This document shows, in pieces, positions 1-7,014 of a stretch of DNA of 16,327 bases (its first letter is position 1; each line of letters begins with the position of its first letter). A program made the translations under genes and the position numbers. The notes under the pieces were generated by a model. The model saw only the letters and a list, made by a program, of their open reading frames with translations, was not told where the DNA came from and searched no databases. Source of the stretch: CAZVXI01 sp964631295 (GTDB lineage Bacteria > Planctomycetota > Phycisphaerae > Phycisphaerales > SM1A02); assembly GCA_964631295.1 (NCBI GenBank), contig CAZVXI010000055.1, forward strand, positions 1-16,327, given 5' to 3'.

Positions 1-1940
1 GCAGCGACTGGTTCGTGCATCCGGATGGCAAACTCCTGCACGAGCCCGTGCTCATTCGCGACCCACATGCAAAGAACGCCAAAGAGGGCGACAAGGTCGC
101 CATTGAGATGGCCCATTACCCCGAGGGTCAGTACCTCGCGGAGGGCGTGATCGTCAAGGTGCTCGGCGAGGCAGGCAACCCGAGCGTGGAGACCCAGGCA
201 GTCATCGTTGCACACGGCCTGCGAACTGATTTTCCGAATCAAGTCAACAATGAAGCGCGTGATGTTTCCGCCCGGTTCGAGAAGGATGCCGATGGACCCT
301 GGCCGGATCGCGAAGATCTGACCGGCGAGTTCATCTTCACGATCGACCCGCCGGACGCAAAGGACTTCGACGATGCGATCTCCATTGCATTCGATGAGAA
401 AGCGAAGCAGTGGACGCTCGGCGTGCATATTGCAGATGTGTCTTCGTTCGTGAAGCACGGCAGCGCAATTGATGTCGAAGCGCGCGAGCGCGGCACGAGT
501 GTGTACCTGCCTCGGCTTGTCCTGCCGATGATCCCGGAACTGCTTTCCAACGGTGTATGCTCGCTGCAGGAAGGCGTCAACCGGTTCACGAAGTCCGCAT
601 TCATCACGTTCGATGAGCGAGGTCACGTGCTCGACCAGCGCGCCAGCCGGTCTGTGATCAAATCCGCGAAACGGCTGACGTATCTCGAAGCGCAGGCGCT
701 CATTGATGGCAACAAGTCCGAGGCAGCCAGACATACGCGCTCGAAAGCCGAGTATTCCGATGCACTCATCGATACGCTCAAACGCGCAGATCAACTCGCG
801 AGGATCCTGCGGAAACGTCGGCAGCTCGATGGCATGATCTCGCTGGAACTGCCGGAAGTTGAACTCGTCTTCGATGATCACGGCCACGTGATCGATGCGG
901 TCCCCGAGGATGATGCGTTCACGCACACCATCATCGAGATGTTCATGGTCGAGGCGAACGAAGCCATCGCGCGTCTGTTTCACGCAGTGGATACCCCGGT
1001 GCTCCGCCGTATTCACCCCGACCCGGTTCATGGCGACATCGAGGAACTGCAGATGTACGCCCGGGCCGTGAAGTTCAACCTGCCTGATGATCCGACACGG
1101 CACGACATGCAAAAACTGCTCGATGCGACGCGCGGCACGCCCGCAGCACGCGGCGTGCATTTTGCGCTGCTGCGCACACTCAGCAAGGCCACCTACAGTC
1201 CTGCGATGGTGGGGCACTTCGCGCTTGCATCACAACACTACGCACATTTCACCAGCCCGATCCGCCGCTATCCCGACCTGTCTCTGCACCGCGCGCTCGA
1301 AGCATATTGCGCCCTCACTGAGAACGGCAGCAAACGCTTTGGCGGCAAGAAGCGCGATTCACTGCGCAAGCAGCTCGCGAATGACACGCGCGTGCTGGAT
1401 GAAGCAGAACTTATCACGCTTGGCAGGCACTGTTCGGATATGGAAGTCGAAGCGACGGAAGCGGAACGCGAGCTGCGCGCCTTCCTCGTCATGCAGTTCC
1501 TGTATGAAAATCATCTCGGCGAAGAGTTCCCGGGCATCGTCACCGGTGTGATGGCCGCGGGCGTGTTTGTATCAATCGAAAAATATCTCGTTGAGGGCAT
1601 GGTGCGGGCCGAGGAAATCTCCGAAGGAAAATCCAGCGGTAAACGAGATGACTGGAACATCAACGAACACACCGGCCGGCTGCATTCCAGCAAGAGCAGC
1701 CACTCCATCGGCATCGGCGACGCAGTCACTGTGCGAATCACCAACATCGAGCTGGCATCGCGAAAGATGGACCTGCAGATTACATCATTCGATGCCCGCG
1801 GCGAAGCTGAAGCTGCCACCCAGCCCAAAAGGAAGAGCGCATCTTCAAATGGCAGTGGCGGTAAGAAAAACAAACAGCACAGCAAGGGCAACAAAATCAA
1901 AGGGAAGAGCGCGAAACAAAAAGGCGGTAAGCGGCGGTAA
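1..1940 (+). CDS. rnr: Ribonuclease R (3' part of gene, 5' end outside window)
   Basis: This is a 3'-to-5' exoribonuclease of the RNase II/R family, which degrades structured RNA in the cytoplasm. The frame is open through the left edge (SDWFVHPDGK precedes the first possible GTG at 15), so the true start and the N-terminal helix-turn-helix/cold-shock part lie upstream. Counting from the GTG at 15, a cold-shock domain remnant occupies about residues 1-75. The RNB catalytic domain spans about 95-430. Its acidic cluster is in DPPDAKDFDD: D111, D117, D119 and D120 have the same spacing as the four metal-binding aspartates of E. coli RNase R. Other RNB signatures are HIADVSSFV, GTSVYLPRLVLP, LSNGVCSL and HFTSPIRRYPDL. 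An S1 domain follows at about 500-590. The protein ends in a Lys/Gly/Ser-rich tail (about 604-641), a common basic tail in RNase R. RNase II is less likely because of that tail and the RNase R-like motifs. The gene converges with the minus-strand gene at 2080. Confidence 0.95.
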   Translation, partial: SDWFVHPDGKLLHEPVLIRDPHAKNAKEGDKVAIEMAHYPEGQYLAEGVIVKVLGEAGNPSVETQAVIVAHGLRTDFPNQVNNEARDVSARFEKDADGPWPDREDLTGEFIFTIDPPDAKDFDDAISIAFDEKAKQWTLGVHIADVSSFVKHGSAIDVEARERGTSVYLPRLVLPMIPELLSNGVCSLQEGVNRFTKSAFITFDERGHVLDQRASRSVIKSAKRLTYLEAQALIDGNKSEAARHTRSKAEYSDALIDTLKRADQLARILRKRRQLDGMISLELPEVELVFDDHGHVIDAVPEDDAFTHTIIEMFMVEANEAIARLFHAVDTPVLRRIHPDPVHGDIEELQMYARAVKFNLPDDPTRHDMQKLLDATRGTPAARGVHFALLRTLSKATYSPAMVGHFALASQHYAHFTSPIRRYPDLSLHRALEAYCALTENGSKRFGGKKRDSLRKQLANDTRVLDEAELITLGRHCSDMEVEATEAERELRAFLVMQFLYENHLGEEFPGIVTGVMAAGVFVSIEKYLVEGMVRAEEISEGKSSGKRDDWNINEHTGRLHSSKSSHSIGIGDAVTVRITNIELASRKMDLQITSFDARGEAEAATQPKRKSASSNGSGGKKNKQHSKGNKIKGKSAKQKGGKRR

Positions 1941-1968
1941 GGTGACTTCGTTGTACCTCCGCCGATCC

Positions 1969-2019
1969 GTCATTCCCGCACTGCTTCGTCATCCCAGCGA
2001 ACGCCGGAATCCACGTCCC
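1969..2019. repeat. Dispersed-repeat-like sequence between convergent genes
   Basis: Two neighbouring copies of a GTCATTCCCGC / GTCATCCCAGC core occur at 1969 and 1988, followed by CGCCGGAATCC at 2002-2012. ATTCC (1972-1976) can pair with GGAAT (2006-2010). The layout resembles the small palindromic intergenic repeats of the GTCATTCCCGC...GCGGGAATCC kind found in many proteobacterial genomes, which give spurious translations such as RHPSERRNP. The copy here is imperfect. Whether it is a repeat family in this genome cannot be seen from one window. Confidence 0.3.
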
Positions 2020-2046
2020 GCAGGATTGTCACGTGACGGCATATTG

Positions 2047-2069
2047 AATCATCGCGCCGCCGGATGATT
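2047..2069. terminator. Possible bidirectional terminator hairpin
   Basis: AATCATC (2047-2053) and GATGATT (2063-2069) form a perfect 7-bp inverted repeat around the 9-base loop GCGCCGCCG. It lies between the stop of RNase R (1940) and the stop of the minus-strand WD40 gene (2080-2082), where a terminator for both converging transcripts would be expected. The stem is AT-rich for this genome and there is only a short T run (TTT at 2068-2070), so intrinsic termination would be weak. A perfect 10-base palindrome, GTCACGTGAC, lies just upstream at 2028-2037. Confidence 0.35.
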
Positions 2070-2079
2070 TGACCGATCG

Positions 2080-3492
2080 TCAGACTGAGGCAAGCACGGC
2101 ACCGAGCAGGCTCATGGTCATGCCGCCAATGAATACGAATGCGAGAACAGTGGTTCCGAGCGAGAGCCACGATCGTTCTGCAAAGGAAACGGCTGCCAGG
2201 ATGAATGCGACCACGGCTTCGAGCAGCAGCAACGTGAACAGCGTACTGATCGGATCGGGCGTTGCCGTGACGTCTGCCACCTGCAGCCAGTGAACTGTGC
2301 CGAGGAATCCCGAAGCTGTGAGTGCGGCGAGCAACAGGCTCACCGAAATATGCTGTGGCCGATTCCCACTCTGTCTGATGGAGCGCCGGTATCCAGTCAT
2401 CCAGATCGGAATCCAGACAACAAGCAGAGCGATCAGGATCGTCCACTCATGTGACCATTCCGTTCGGCGCAATCCAGCGTAAGAAGCAATGCGTGTGCCG
2501 GTGTCGACGTCCCAGAGTTCCGCATCGCCGTGTGATGACGCGACCATGATGCGCGTCCCGTCAGGTGAAAATCGCGCCGTCCCCCACATGCCATCAAGCG
2601 GACCCACGGAGAACGCCTGTTTGCCGGTGGTGCGATCGAATACGCCGTACGTGACCTTCCATGTGATCTGATCAATGATGCTGGAAAAGTGACGATGGCC
2701 GGGGCTCATCACGATCTGGTTGTTGGTGCTCCCGAGTGGATCATCCGAGAGAGCGCTTGGTGTGTCCGGTCCGGAGAGGTCCCAGATGGCATTCGTCCTG
2801 GCGTCCGACAGATGAACCATCAGACGCTGAGCACCCTCAAGGAATGTGATGTCTTGAACATACGCATGCCTTGGTCCCACGAGCGTGTGCAGGAGTGCGC
2901 CTGTTCTGCTGTCCCACAGTCGAGCCTGATAAGTAAGCGTGTCCGTTGCGGTGCCGCCTGTTGCAATCGTGCTGCCATCGGATGAGAACGCGAGACCGTA
3001 ATGAGCATCTTCATGCGCAATGGCTTGCCAGTGCTCATCAAGTTCTTTCATATCCCAAACCCGAAGCACGTTGGAATCGGCTCCGAGTGTGGCGAGGCGG
3101 TCGCCTGATGGAGAGAAAGCAAGCGATGTAATCAAACCCGGTTCAGTCGGTAATCTGGTGCGAGGGGTGTCCCGCCGCAGATCGTATATAAACAGTTCGT
3201 CATGCGCGGCGATGGCAACACGCTCGTTTGCTGGAGCAAAGCACGCTTGCGTGGCTCCCTCGACCGATGCGATCGGCACTTGGTCGGCGATGCGATAGAG
3301 CGTTACTCCGGCATCACTTCTGACAGCGAGGTGGCTGAGTTGCGGGGAGAGCCAGAGATCCCGGACGCGGTCGTTCACGGCCGATGCATTTGCCGCCGAC
3401 ATGGACCCCCACACGATGATGACGAGAAACATTGCCGCGACGACAAGGTCCAGAACGGCGATGGATCGCGATGTGGCCACGGATGACATCAT
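2080..3492 (-). CDS. Membrane-anchored WD40 beta-propeller protein with C-terminal membrane domain
   Basis: The function is unknown. From the ATG at 3492 the product has about 470 residues. Residues about 12-35 form one hydrophobic segment (VLDLVVAAMFLVIIVWGSM) that looks like an uncleaved anchor. Residues about 45-340 contain degenerate WD40-type blades, seen as repeated 'F(S/A)P/SSDG...lat...lrvWD' units, for example LAFSPSGDRLATLGADS, LAFSSDGSTIATGG and ARFSPDGTRIMVASS, each followed by LWD or VWD. The last 125 residues contain about four transmembrane helices (WTILIALLVVWIPIWM, SVSLLLAALTASGFLG, FTLLLLEAVVAFILAAVSF and a final one to LLGAVLASV). The propeller should lie on one side of the membrane, most simply the periplasmic side, as a protein-binding platform. 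GAGG at 3497-3500 is 4 bases from the ATG at 3492 and 7 from the ATG at 3489, so either may be used; the TTG at 3507 is less likely. The upstream same-strand gene is 167 bases away. A sensor or scaffold role is only a guess. Confidence 0.8.
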   Translation of the reverse strand: MMSSVATSRSIAVLDLVVAAMFLVIIVWGSMSAANASAVNDRVRDLWLSPQLSHLAVRSDAGVTLYRIADQVPIASVEGATQACFAPANERVAIAAHDELFIYDLRRDTPRTRLPTEPGLITSLAFSPSGDRLATLGADSNVLRVWDMKELDEHWQAIAHEDAHYGLAFSSDGSTIATGGTATDTLTYQARLWDSRTGALLHTLVGPRHAYVQDITFLEGAQRLMVHLSDARTNAIWDLSGPDTPSALSDDPLGSTNNQIVMSPGHRHFSSIIDQITWKVTYGVFDRTTGKQAFSVGPLDGMWGTARFSPDGTRIMVASSHGDAELWDVDTGTRIASYAGLRRTEWSHEWTILIALLVVWIPIWMTGYRRSIRQSGNRPQHISVSLLLAALTASGFLGTVHWLQVADVTATPDPISTLFTLLLLEAVVAFILAAVSFAERSWLSLGTTVLAFVFIGGMTMSLLGAVLASV

Positions 3493-3513
3493 GTATCCTC
3501 GACTCAAGAGATG

Positions 3514-3525
3514 CTGTCCAGACAG
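3514..3525. promoter_or_regulatory. Small inverted repeat upstream of the WD40 gene
   Basis: CTGTC (3514-3518) and GACAG (3521-3525) form a perfect inverted repeat with a two-base centre, about 22 bases upstream of the ATG at 3492. It could be an operator half-site pair, or it could be chance. No convincing -10/-35 pair was found beside it. Confidence 0.15.
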
Positions 3526-3659
3526 TCAGCGAGGCGTACGGAGCTGCTGCAGCCATCACGCACGATCATCAGTTTATCTGGCGAACCTGGGGCCGGCAGC
3601 AATACGACGAATGCCAATGACTGCGCTGCGAGTTCGCGGCCGGCTGCGGATGCTCGCCG

Positions 3660-3878
3660 TCATGCAACGGTGGCGTGCGTCGTCTCGCCCAGCGCGACGG
3701 CGGTGCGTTGGCGGATATCGGCGAGCATTTCGACGATGTCGAGCTCGGCGATGTCGAGCACCTGCCCGATCTCCGCTGGGGTGAGTTCTTCGCAGTAGTG
3801 CAATGCGAGTATGGTGCGTTCGGTCTGGGTGAAGTGCTTCACCAGCCGTTCGACAGTCGCGGCGTCCTTGCCAACCAT
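3660..3878 (-). CDS. Small sigma-70 region 4-like helix-turn-helix protein
   Basis: This 72-residue protein consists almost entirely of one sigma region 4-type helix-turn-helix. Residues 16-55 follow the family pattern 'L...ER.il.L.Y.EeLt..EIg.vLdi...', seen as FTQTERTILALHYCEELT followed by PAEIGQVLDIAELDIVEML. No region 2 is present, so it cannot be a complete sigma factor. The would-be recognition helix (IAELDIVEMLADI, 43-55) is acidic where a DNA-reading helix is normally basic or polar, so DNA binding is doubtful. Binding to RNA polymerase or to a partner protein is an alternative. The start is well supported: on the minus strand AGGGAG (3885-3890) sits 6 bases before the ATG at 3876-3878. 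The gene lies upstream of the WD40 gene on the same strand with a 167-base gap, so co-transcription is possible but not shown. Confidence 0.7.
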   Translation of the reverse strand: MVGKDAATVERLVKHFTQTERTILALHYCEELTPAEIGQVLDIAELDIVEMLADIRQRTAVALGETTHATVA

Positions 3879-3949
3879 GCCGATCTCCCTGAGTAGAGAA
3901 CCATTGAATTGTCGCGGACGGCCTTGCCCGCTTTACTTGTCGTCTCTGA

Positions 3950-3978
3950 GAGATATCAGCGATCGTTGCGGGTCGCAA
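3950..3978 (-). promoter_or_regulatory. Candidate sigma-70-type promoter for the small HTH gene
   Basis: On the minus strand TTGCGA (3973-3978) and TATCTC (3950-3955) are separated by exactly 17 bases, the ideal spacing. They match the consensus boxes at 4 of 6 and 3 of 6 positions. Transcription would begin about 65 bases before the ATG at 3878. The match is weak and rests mainly on spacing and placement. Confidence 0.2.
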
Positions 3979-4014
3979 GCGCGGTTTCGTTGTATTTCGG
4001 CAAAGGGATGTGAA

Positions 4015-4110
4015 ATGCCCACGCATCTGGGAGGGCCGCCCGGAGTGGATTCGACCATGCCATGGGGGATTCCGCCCGATGCGGTGGTTCGCGAGGGTGA
4101 GTGCAGATGA
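4015..4110 (+). CDS. Possible small ORF upstream of gspF (31 residues)
   Basis: The ATG at 4015 is preceded by AAAGGGA (4002-4008) with a 6-base spacer, a reasonable ribosome binding site, and the frame closes with TGA at 4108-4110. The peptide (MPTHLGGPPGVDSTMPWGIP...) is rich in Pro and Gly and resembles nothing I recognise. It lies 91 bases before gspF on the same strand, where a leader peptide could sit. It may equally be chance. Confidence 0.15.
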   Translation: MPTHLGGPPGVDSTMPWGIPPDAVVREGECR

Positions 4111-4201
4111 AATGCCGATGTTGACGCGGCGTGGCCGATTTATCCTCAACTCATCCACCGGCGGCCCGCAGCAGGGCTGAGTAAGATCGTGGCAACGACG
4201 C

Positions 4202-5383
4202 ATGGCAACCTTCGAGTACATCGCGCGGGATGGCAGCGGGCAGCGGATCGTCGGCAGGCTGGCAGGTGCCAGCGAGCAGGCGGTGCTCAGCGAGTTGCAC
4301 GCGCGCGATCTCGCCCCGGTGCGCGTGCAGGAACTCAAAGAGCGCCGGTCGCGTCGGCGGGTATCAGCCCGGCAGCTCGCGACATCGTATCGGCAGTTGT
4401 CGGACCTGCTGCGCGCCAGCGTGCCGATGCTCCGCGCGCTGCGGCTGCTTGGCAGATCGAAATCGAACCCTGCGCTTGCTGAAGTGTGGGCCAGGGTTGC
4501 TGAGGATGTCTCGGAAGGGGCGCGCCTTGCAGATGCGATGGGCCAGTTCGAGCAAGTCTTCCCCAATGTGCAGCTTGCGATGGTGCGCGCTGGTGAACGC
4601 GGCGGGTTCCTCGAGGATGTGCTTGAGCGGATGGGCACGTTCCTCGAGCAGCAGGCGGACATGCGCGGCAAGGTGATTGGCAACCTGATCTACCCCGCGC
4701 TGCTGCTGGCGGTGGGCGTTGGTGTGCTCGTGTGGGCGATGCTCGTATTCGTGCCGAAGTTTGAGCAGTTTTATTCGCGAATGGAGGTTCCCTGGCCGAC
4801 GCAGGCACTCATGACAGGATCCGATCTGCTGCAATCGTACTGGCTTGTGCTGGTGGGCGTGATCGTGGCGGCGGTGGTCGGCTTCATCTGGGCGCGGCGG
4901 CATGCGCCGTTCCGCAGGCGCGTGGCGACGATGGTCAATCGCACCCCGCGGCTGGGCACGCTGGTGCAGGCGATGGCGGTGGCGCGCTTTGCGCGCATCC
5001 TCGGTACGCTGCTGGAGAACGGCATTGCGCTGCTGACGGCGATGCAGATCAGCCGTGATGCAGCCGGGCACATTCTGCTGGAGGAGGCGATCGAGGATGC
5101 CACCGAGGCGGTGCGATCAGGTGAGTCGCTTTCCGACCCGCTCGCAGCCAGCGGCATGTTCAGTGATGATGTGCTGGAGATGATCAGCATCGGCGAATCG
5201 GCGAACAACCTCGCGCCCGTACTGATCAACATTGCTGACACGATCGAGAAGCGCATCGACCGCATGCTGGCGATTTTCCTGCGGCTGATCGAGCCGCTGC
5301 TGCTGATGGGTATTGCGCTGATCGTGGTGTTCATCTTCGTGGCGTTGATTGTGCCGATGCTGCAGTTGAGTTCAGCGATTTGA
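4202..5383 (+). CDS. gspF: Type II secretion inner-membrane platform protein GspF
   Basis: GspF is the polytopic core of the inner-membrane platform. It contacts the ATPase GspE on the cytoplasmic side and helps drive pseudopilus assembly. The 393-residue length is normal for the family (about 400). The N-terminus has the usual GspF opening (MATFEYIARDGSGQRIVGRL, then LHARDLAPVRV). Two T2SSF helical-bundle domains follow at about 57-180 and 258-380. The first contains SYRQLSDLLRASVPMLRAL and VRAGERGGFLEDVLERM. The second contains ARFARILGTLLENGIALL and ISIGESANNLAPVLINIAD. Membrane segments are at about 161-185, 212-230 and 361-388. The ATG at 4202 gives the canonical N-terminus, but no clear Shine-Dalgarno sequence precedes it. 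It is the first gene of the operon in this window and is followed by a 173-base gap before gspG. PilC of type IV pili is the related alternative, but the pseudopilin set downstream favours GspF. Confidence 0.93.
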   Translation: MATFEYIARDGSGQRIVGRLAGASEQAVLSELHARDLAPVRVQELKERRSRRRVSARQLATSYRQLSDLLRASVPMLRALRLLGRSKSNPALAEVWARVAEDVSEGARLADAMGQFEQVFPNVQLAMVRAGERGGFLEDVLERMGTFLEQQADMRGKVIGNLIYPALLLAVGVGVLVWAMLVFVPKFEQFYSRMEVPWPTQALMTGSDLLQSYWLVLVGVIVAAVVGFIWARRHAPFRRRVATMVNRTPRLGTLVQAMAVARFARILGTLLENGIALLTAMQISRDAAGHILLEEAIEDATEAVRSGESLSDPLAASGMFSDDVLEMISIGESANNLAPVLINIADTIEKRIDRMLAIFLRLIEPLLLMGIALIVVFIFVALIVPMLQLSSAI

Positions 5384-5515
5384 GCTGGCAGGGCGAGCCG
5401 CAGGCGTGTTGCAGGTCGCCATTCAGGATGTGTCGAGCCCGAAGCCGCATGGCCGATGAATCCAGTGCGGCGGCTGCATCATCGGTGTGCCGTGTGCATA
5501 ACATCACAGAGACAT

Positions 5516-5531
5516 GCCGGCCGATGCCGGC
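5516..5531. other. GC-rich hairpin in the gspF-gspG gap
   Basis: GCCGGC (5516-5521), the loop CGAT (5522-5525) and GCCGGC (5526-5531) form a strong 6-bp stem with a tetraloop. It sits 12 bases before the gspG ribosome binding site (GAGGGG, 5544-5549). No T tract follows, so it is unlikely to be a standard terminator. It could stabilise a processed gspG mRNA or be a copy of a dispersed GC-rich repeat. The rest of the 5384-5556 gap shows no other structure I can support. Confidence 0.35.
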
Positions 5532-5556
5532 CTACACAGCAAAGAGGGGTTTGCCA

Positions 5557-6099
5557 ATGTTGACCAGAACCCGACCCGCGTTTGGCAACACGCATCGTCA
5601 TCATCATCGTCGTTCCTCAATCCGCCGTGCGTTCACGCTCATTGAAGTGCTGATTGTCATCGCGATCGTGCTCGCCATCGGCGGGCTGGTCGCAGTGAAC
5701 CTCATCCCGAAGAAGGACCAAGCGGACAAGGATCTCACGCTGGTGCAGATGGATCAGATCGCCAACGCGCTCAAGCTGTTCAAGCTTGATATGAAGCGCT
5801 ACCCGACCGAGGAAGAAGGCTTGCAGGCCTTGTGGTCGAAGGATGCCATTGAGGATGAACAGGAAGCGGAGCGCTGGGTGTCTGCGTATCTCGAGAATCC
5901 GATGCGAACGGACAACTGGGGAACCGAATGGATTTATCGCTACCCGAGTGAGGAGCGCGGCGAGGGGAGTTACGACCTCATCTCCGCAGGGCCTGACAAG
6001 GAAGAGGGCACGGAAGACGACATCACGCTGATGGACCGGTTCCGTGATTCGGAAGGTGAACTCGACGAGTCGTTCGACGACTTCAATGTCGAGGGCTGA
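5557..6099 (+). CDS. gspG: Major pseudopilin GspG
   Basis: GspG is the main subunit of the periplasmic pseudopilus of the type II secretion system. From the ATG at 5557 it has 180 residues. This start is chosen because GAGGGG (5544-5549) lies 7 bases upstream; the frame extends up to a TTG at 5380, but that extension does not look like protein. The leader is basic and His-rich (HRHHHRR at 13-19). Prepilin peptidase cleavage is expected between A25 and F26, before FTLIEVLIVIAIVLAIGGL, with Glu at +5 (E30). Ala at -1 instead of Gly is less usual. The T2SG body follows: MDQIANALKLFKLDMKRYPT, then DNWGTEWIYRYP (119-130) and YDLISAGPDKEEGTEDDI (139-156), which corresponds to the calcium-binding C-terminal loop of GspG. 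An extra acidic tail (about 160-180) is present. The 173-base upstream gap could allow separate, higher expression than gspF. Confidence 0.92.
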   Translation: MLTRTRPAFGNTHRHHHRRSSIRRAFTLIEVLIVIAIVLAIGGLVAVNLIPKKDQADKDLTLVQMDQIANALKLFKLDMKRYPTEEEGLQALWSKDAIEDEQEAERWVSAYLENPMRTDNWGTEWIYRYPSEERGEGSYDLISAGPDKEEGTEDDITLMDRFRDSEGELDESFDDFNVEG

Positions 6100-6132
6100 T
6101 CGCGTTTCGCCGTTCACGAAACGAGCCGTGTC

Positions 6133-7014
6133 ATGCGCTCACTGCGCGGGCTGACCATTATTGAAGTGCTGATCGTCATTGCGATGCTGATCGCGATGGC
6201 GTCGCTGGTGATGCCGAACATCGTCGGCCGGTTCGAGCGCCGATCGTTCGAATCAACCATGGAACAGATCAGCTCGGCGCTGCTGATGGCGCGCGCTCAT
6301 GCGCAGATGACCGGCAGGCCGGTGGAAGTCTTGTACGAGCCGGGCGACCGGGAAGCGATCGAGCCGCGTGAGCCGCACCTGACTGCGCGGCATCTTGATC
6401 TGCGCGACCCTGATGTGATCGAGTCTCTGCGCAACGAGGCGCAGGCGGCGGTGTCGAATGGACCGGCGGTTATGGATGATGGGTCGGTCGACGATGCAAT
6501 GCCCGGCCTGCTCGAATCGCCCGGCGAGCCGACGCAGGATGATCGCGCGATCTATGAATCATGGGCCAATCATGCGTTGCCGCGCGGCGTGCGTGTGCAG
6601 TCGAGTGCGCCTGAATCGCTGGAGGCGATCGCATCGGATGCGCCGCTGGATGATCTGCTCGGCGCTGATATGCGAGATGAGCCGCGCTCGCGCGAGCCTG
6701 TCGACCGGCGTGTGAGGCTGGCGGTGTTCCTGCCCGATGGTTCGCTGCTTGCCGGGCAGGTCGGCTGGCTTGTGGACGGCGATGGCCGCATCGCGCGCAT
6801 TGAAGTCAATCGGTGGTCGGGTCTGGCCACGGTCGAGTGGATACAGACAGCTTCGCAGGCTCAGGCGGAGATTGACCGGCAGGAGCAGGCCGACGAGGTT
6901 GACCGCGATGCGCGCGAAGATGACTCGCTCGACGATGCTGACGATGCGGGCTTCGACCCTGACGATGCAATGCGAAACGAGGCGCGCGACGACACGACGA
7001 TGGAGGATTCGTGA
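6133..7014 (+). CDS. gspH: Minor pseudopilin GspH, enlarged by acidic segments
   Basis: This is a tip-associated minor pseudopilin. The N-terminus is a short prepilin leader with cleavage expected at G6|L7, before LTIIEVLIVIAMLIAMASLV, and Glu at +5 (E11). The GspH-like body appears in two parts: ISSALLMARAHAQMTGRPVEV (46-66), and VRLAVFLPDGSLLAGQVGWL with the following strand to about 235. Between them, about residues 70-190 form a long hydrophilic, Asp/Glu-rich insert. The C-terminus (about 247-293) is another very acidic stretch. Total length is 293 residues against about 170-190 for typical GspH. The gene starts 33 bases after gspG, and its TGA (7012-7014) overlaps the gspI ATG (7014) as TGATG. 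Assignment to GspH rather than another minor pseudopilin rests on body motifs and gene order. Confidence 0.8.
   Translation: MRSLRGLTIIEVLIVIAMLIAMASLVMPNIVGRFERRSFESTMEQISSALLMARAHAQMTGRPVEVLYEPGDREAIEPREPHLTARHLDLRDPDVIESLRNEAQAAVSNGPAVMDDGSVDDAMPGLLESPGEPTQDDRAIYESWANHALPRGVRVQSSAPESLEAIASDAPLDDLLGADMRDEPRSREPVDRRVRLAVFLPDGSLLAGQVGWLVDGDGRIARIEVNRWSGLATVEWIQTASQAQAEIDRQEQADEVDRDAREDDSLDDADDAGFDPDDAMRNEARDDTTMEDS
7002..7006 (+). promoter_or_regulatory. Ribosome binding site of gspI inside the end of gspH
   Basis: GGAGG lies 7 bases before the ATG at 7014 and 4 bases before the alternative GTG at 7011. It favours the ATG, which overlaps the gspH stop codon by one base and suggests translational coupling. 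Confidence 0.6.

Larger units (their letters stand above)
3879..4201. other. Divergent intergenic region between the small HTH gene and the gsp operon
   Basis: These 323 bases should carry promoters for both divergent transcripts. On the minus side there is a good ribosome binding site (3885-3890) and a weak candidate promoter. On the plus side no clear promoter for gspF is visible: TTGACG (4121-4126) and TATCCT (4141-4146) are only 14 bases apart, too close for a standard pair. A short plus-strand frame (4015-4110, 31 codons) with an upstream AAAGGGA could be a leader peptide. No tRNA or riboswitch-like structure was recognised. Confidence 0.5.

Noticed and set aside
3514..3525. LexA/SOS box upstream of the WD40 gene
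   Set aside because: CTGTC and GACAG are separated by two bases only, unlike the spacing of known SOS boxes, and neither neighbour is a DNA repair gene.
4121..4146. TTGACG ... TATCCT as a promoter for gspF
   Set aside because: The boxes are only 14 bases apart, too short for a standard sigma-70 promoter, and the -10 box is poor.
3574..4683. Open frame of 369 codons on the minus strand covering the divergent intergenic region
   Set aside because: It overlaps gspF antisense and the small HTH gene in another frame, and its product is Ser/Arg/Pro-rich without domains.
5380..5556. N-terminal extension of GspG from a TTG overlapping the gspF stop
   Set aside because: It would place 59 unrelated residues, several of them Cys, before a normal prepilin leader; the ATG at 5557 has a strong ribosome binding site.
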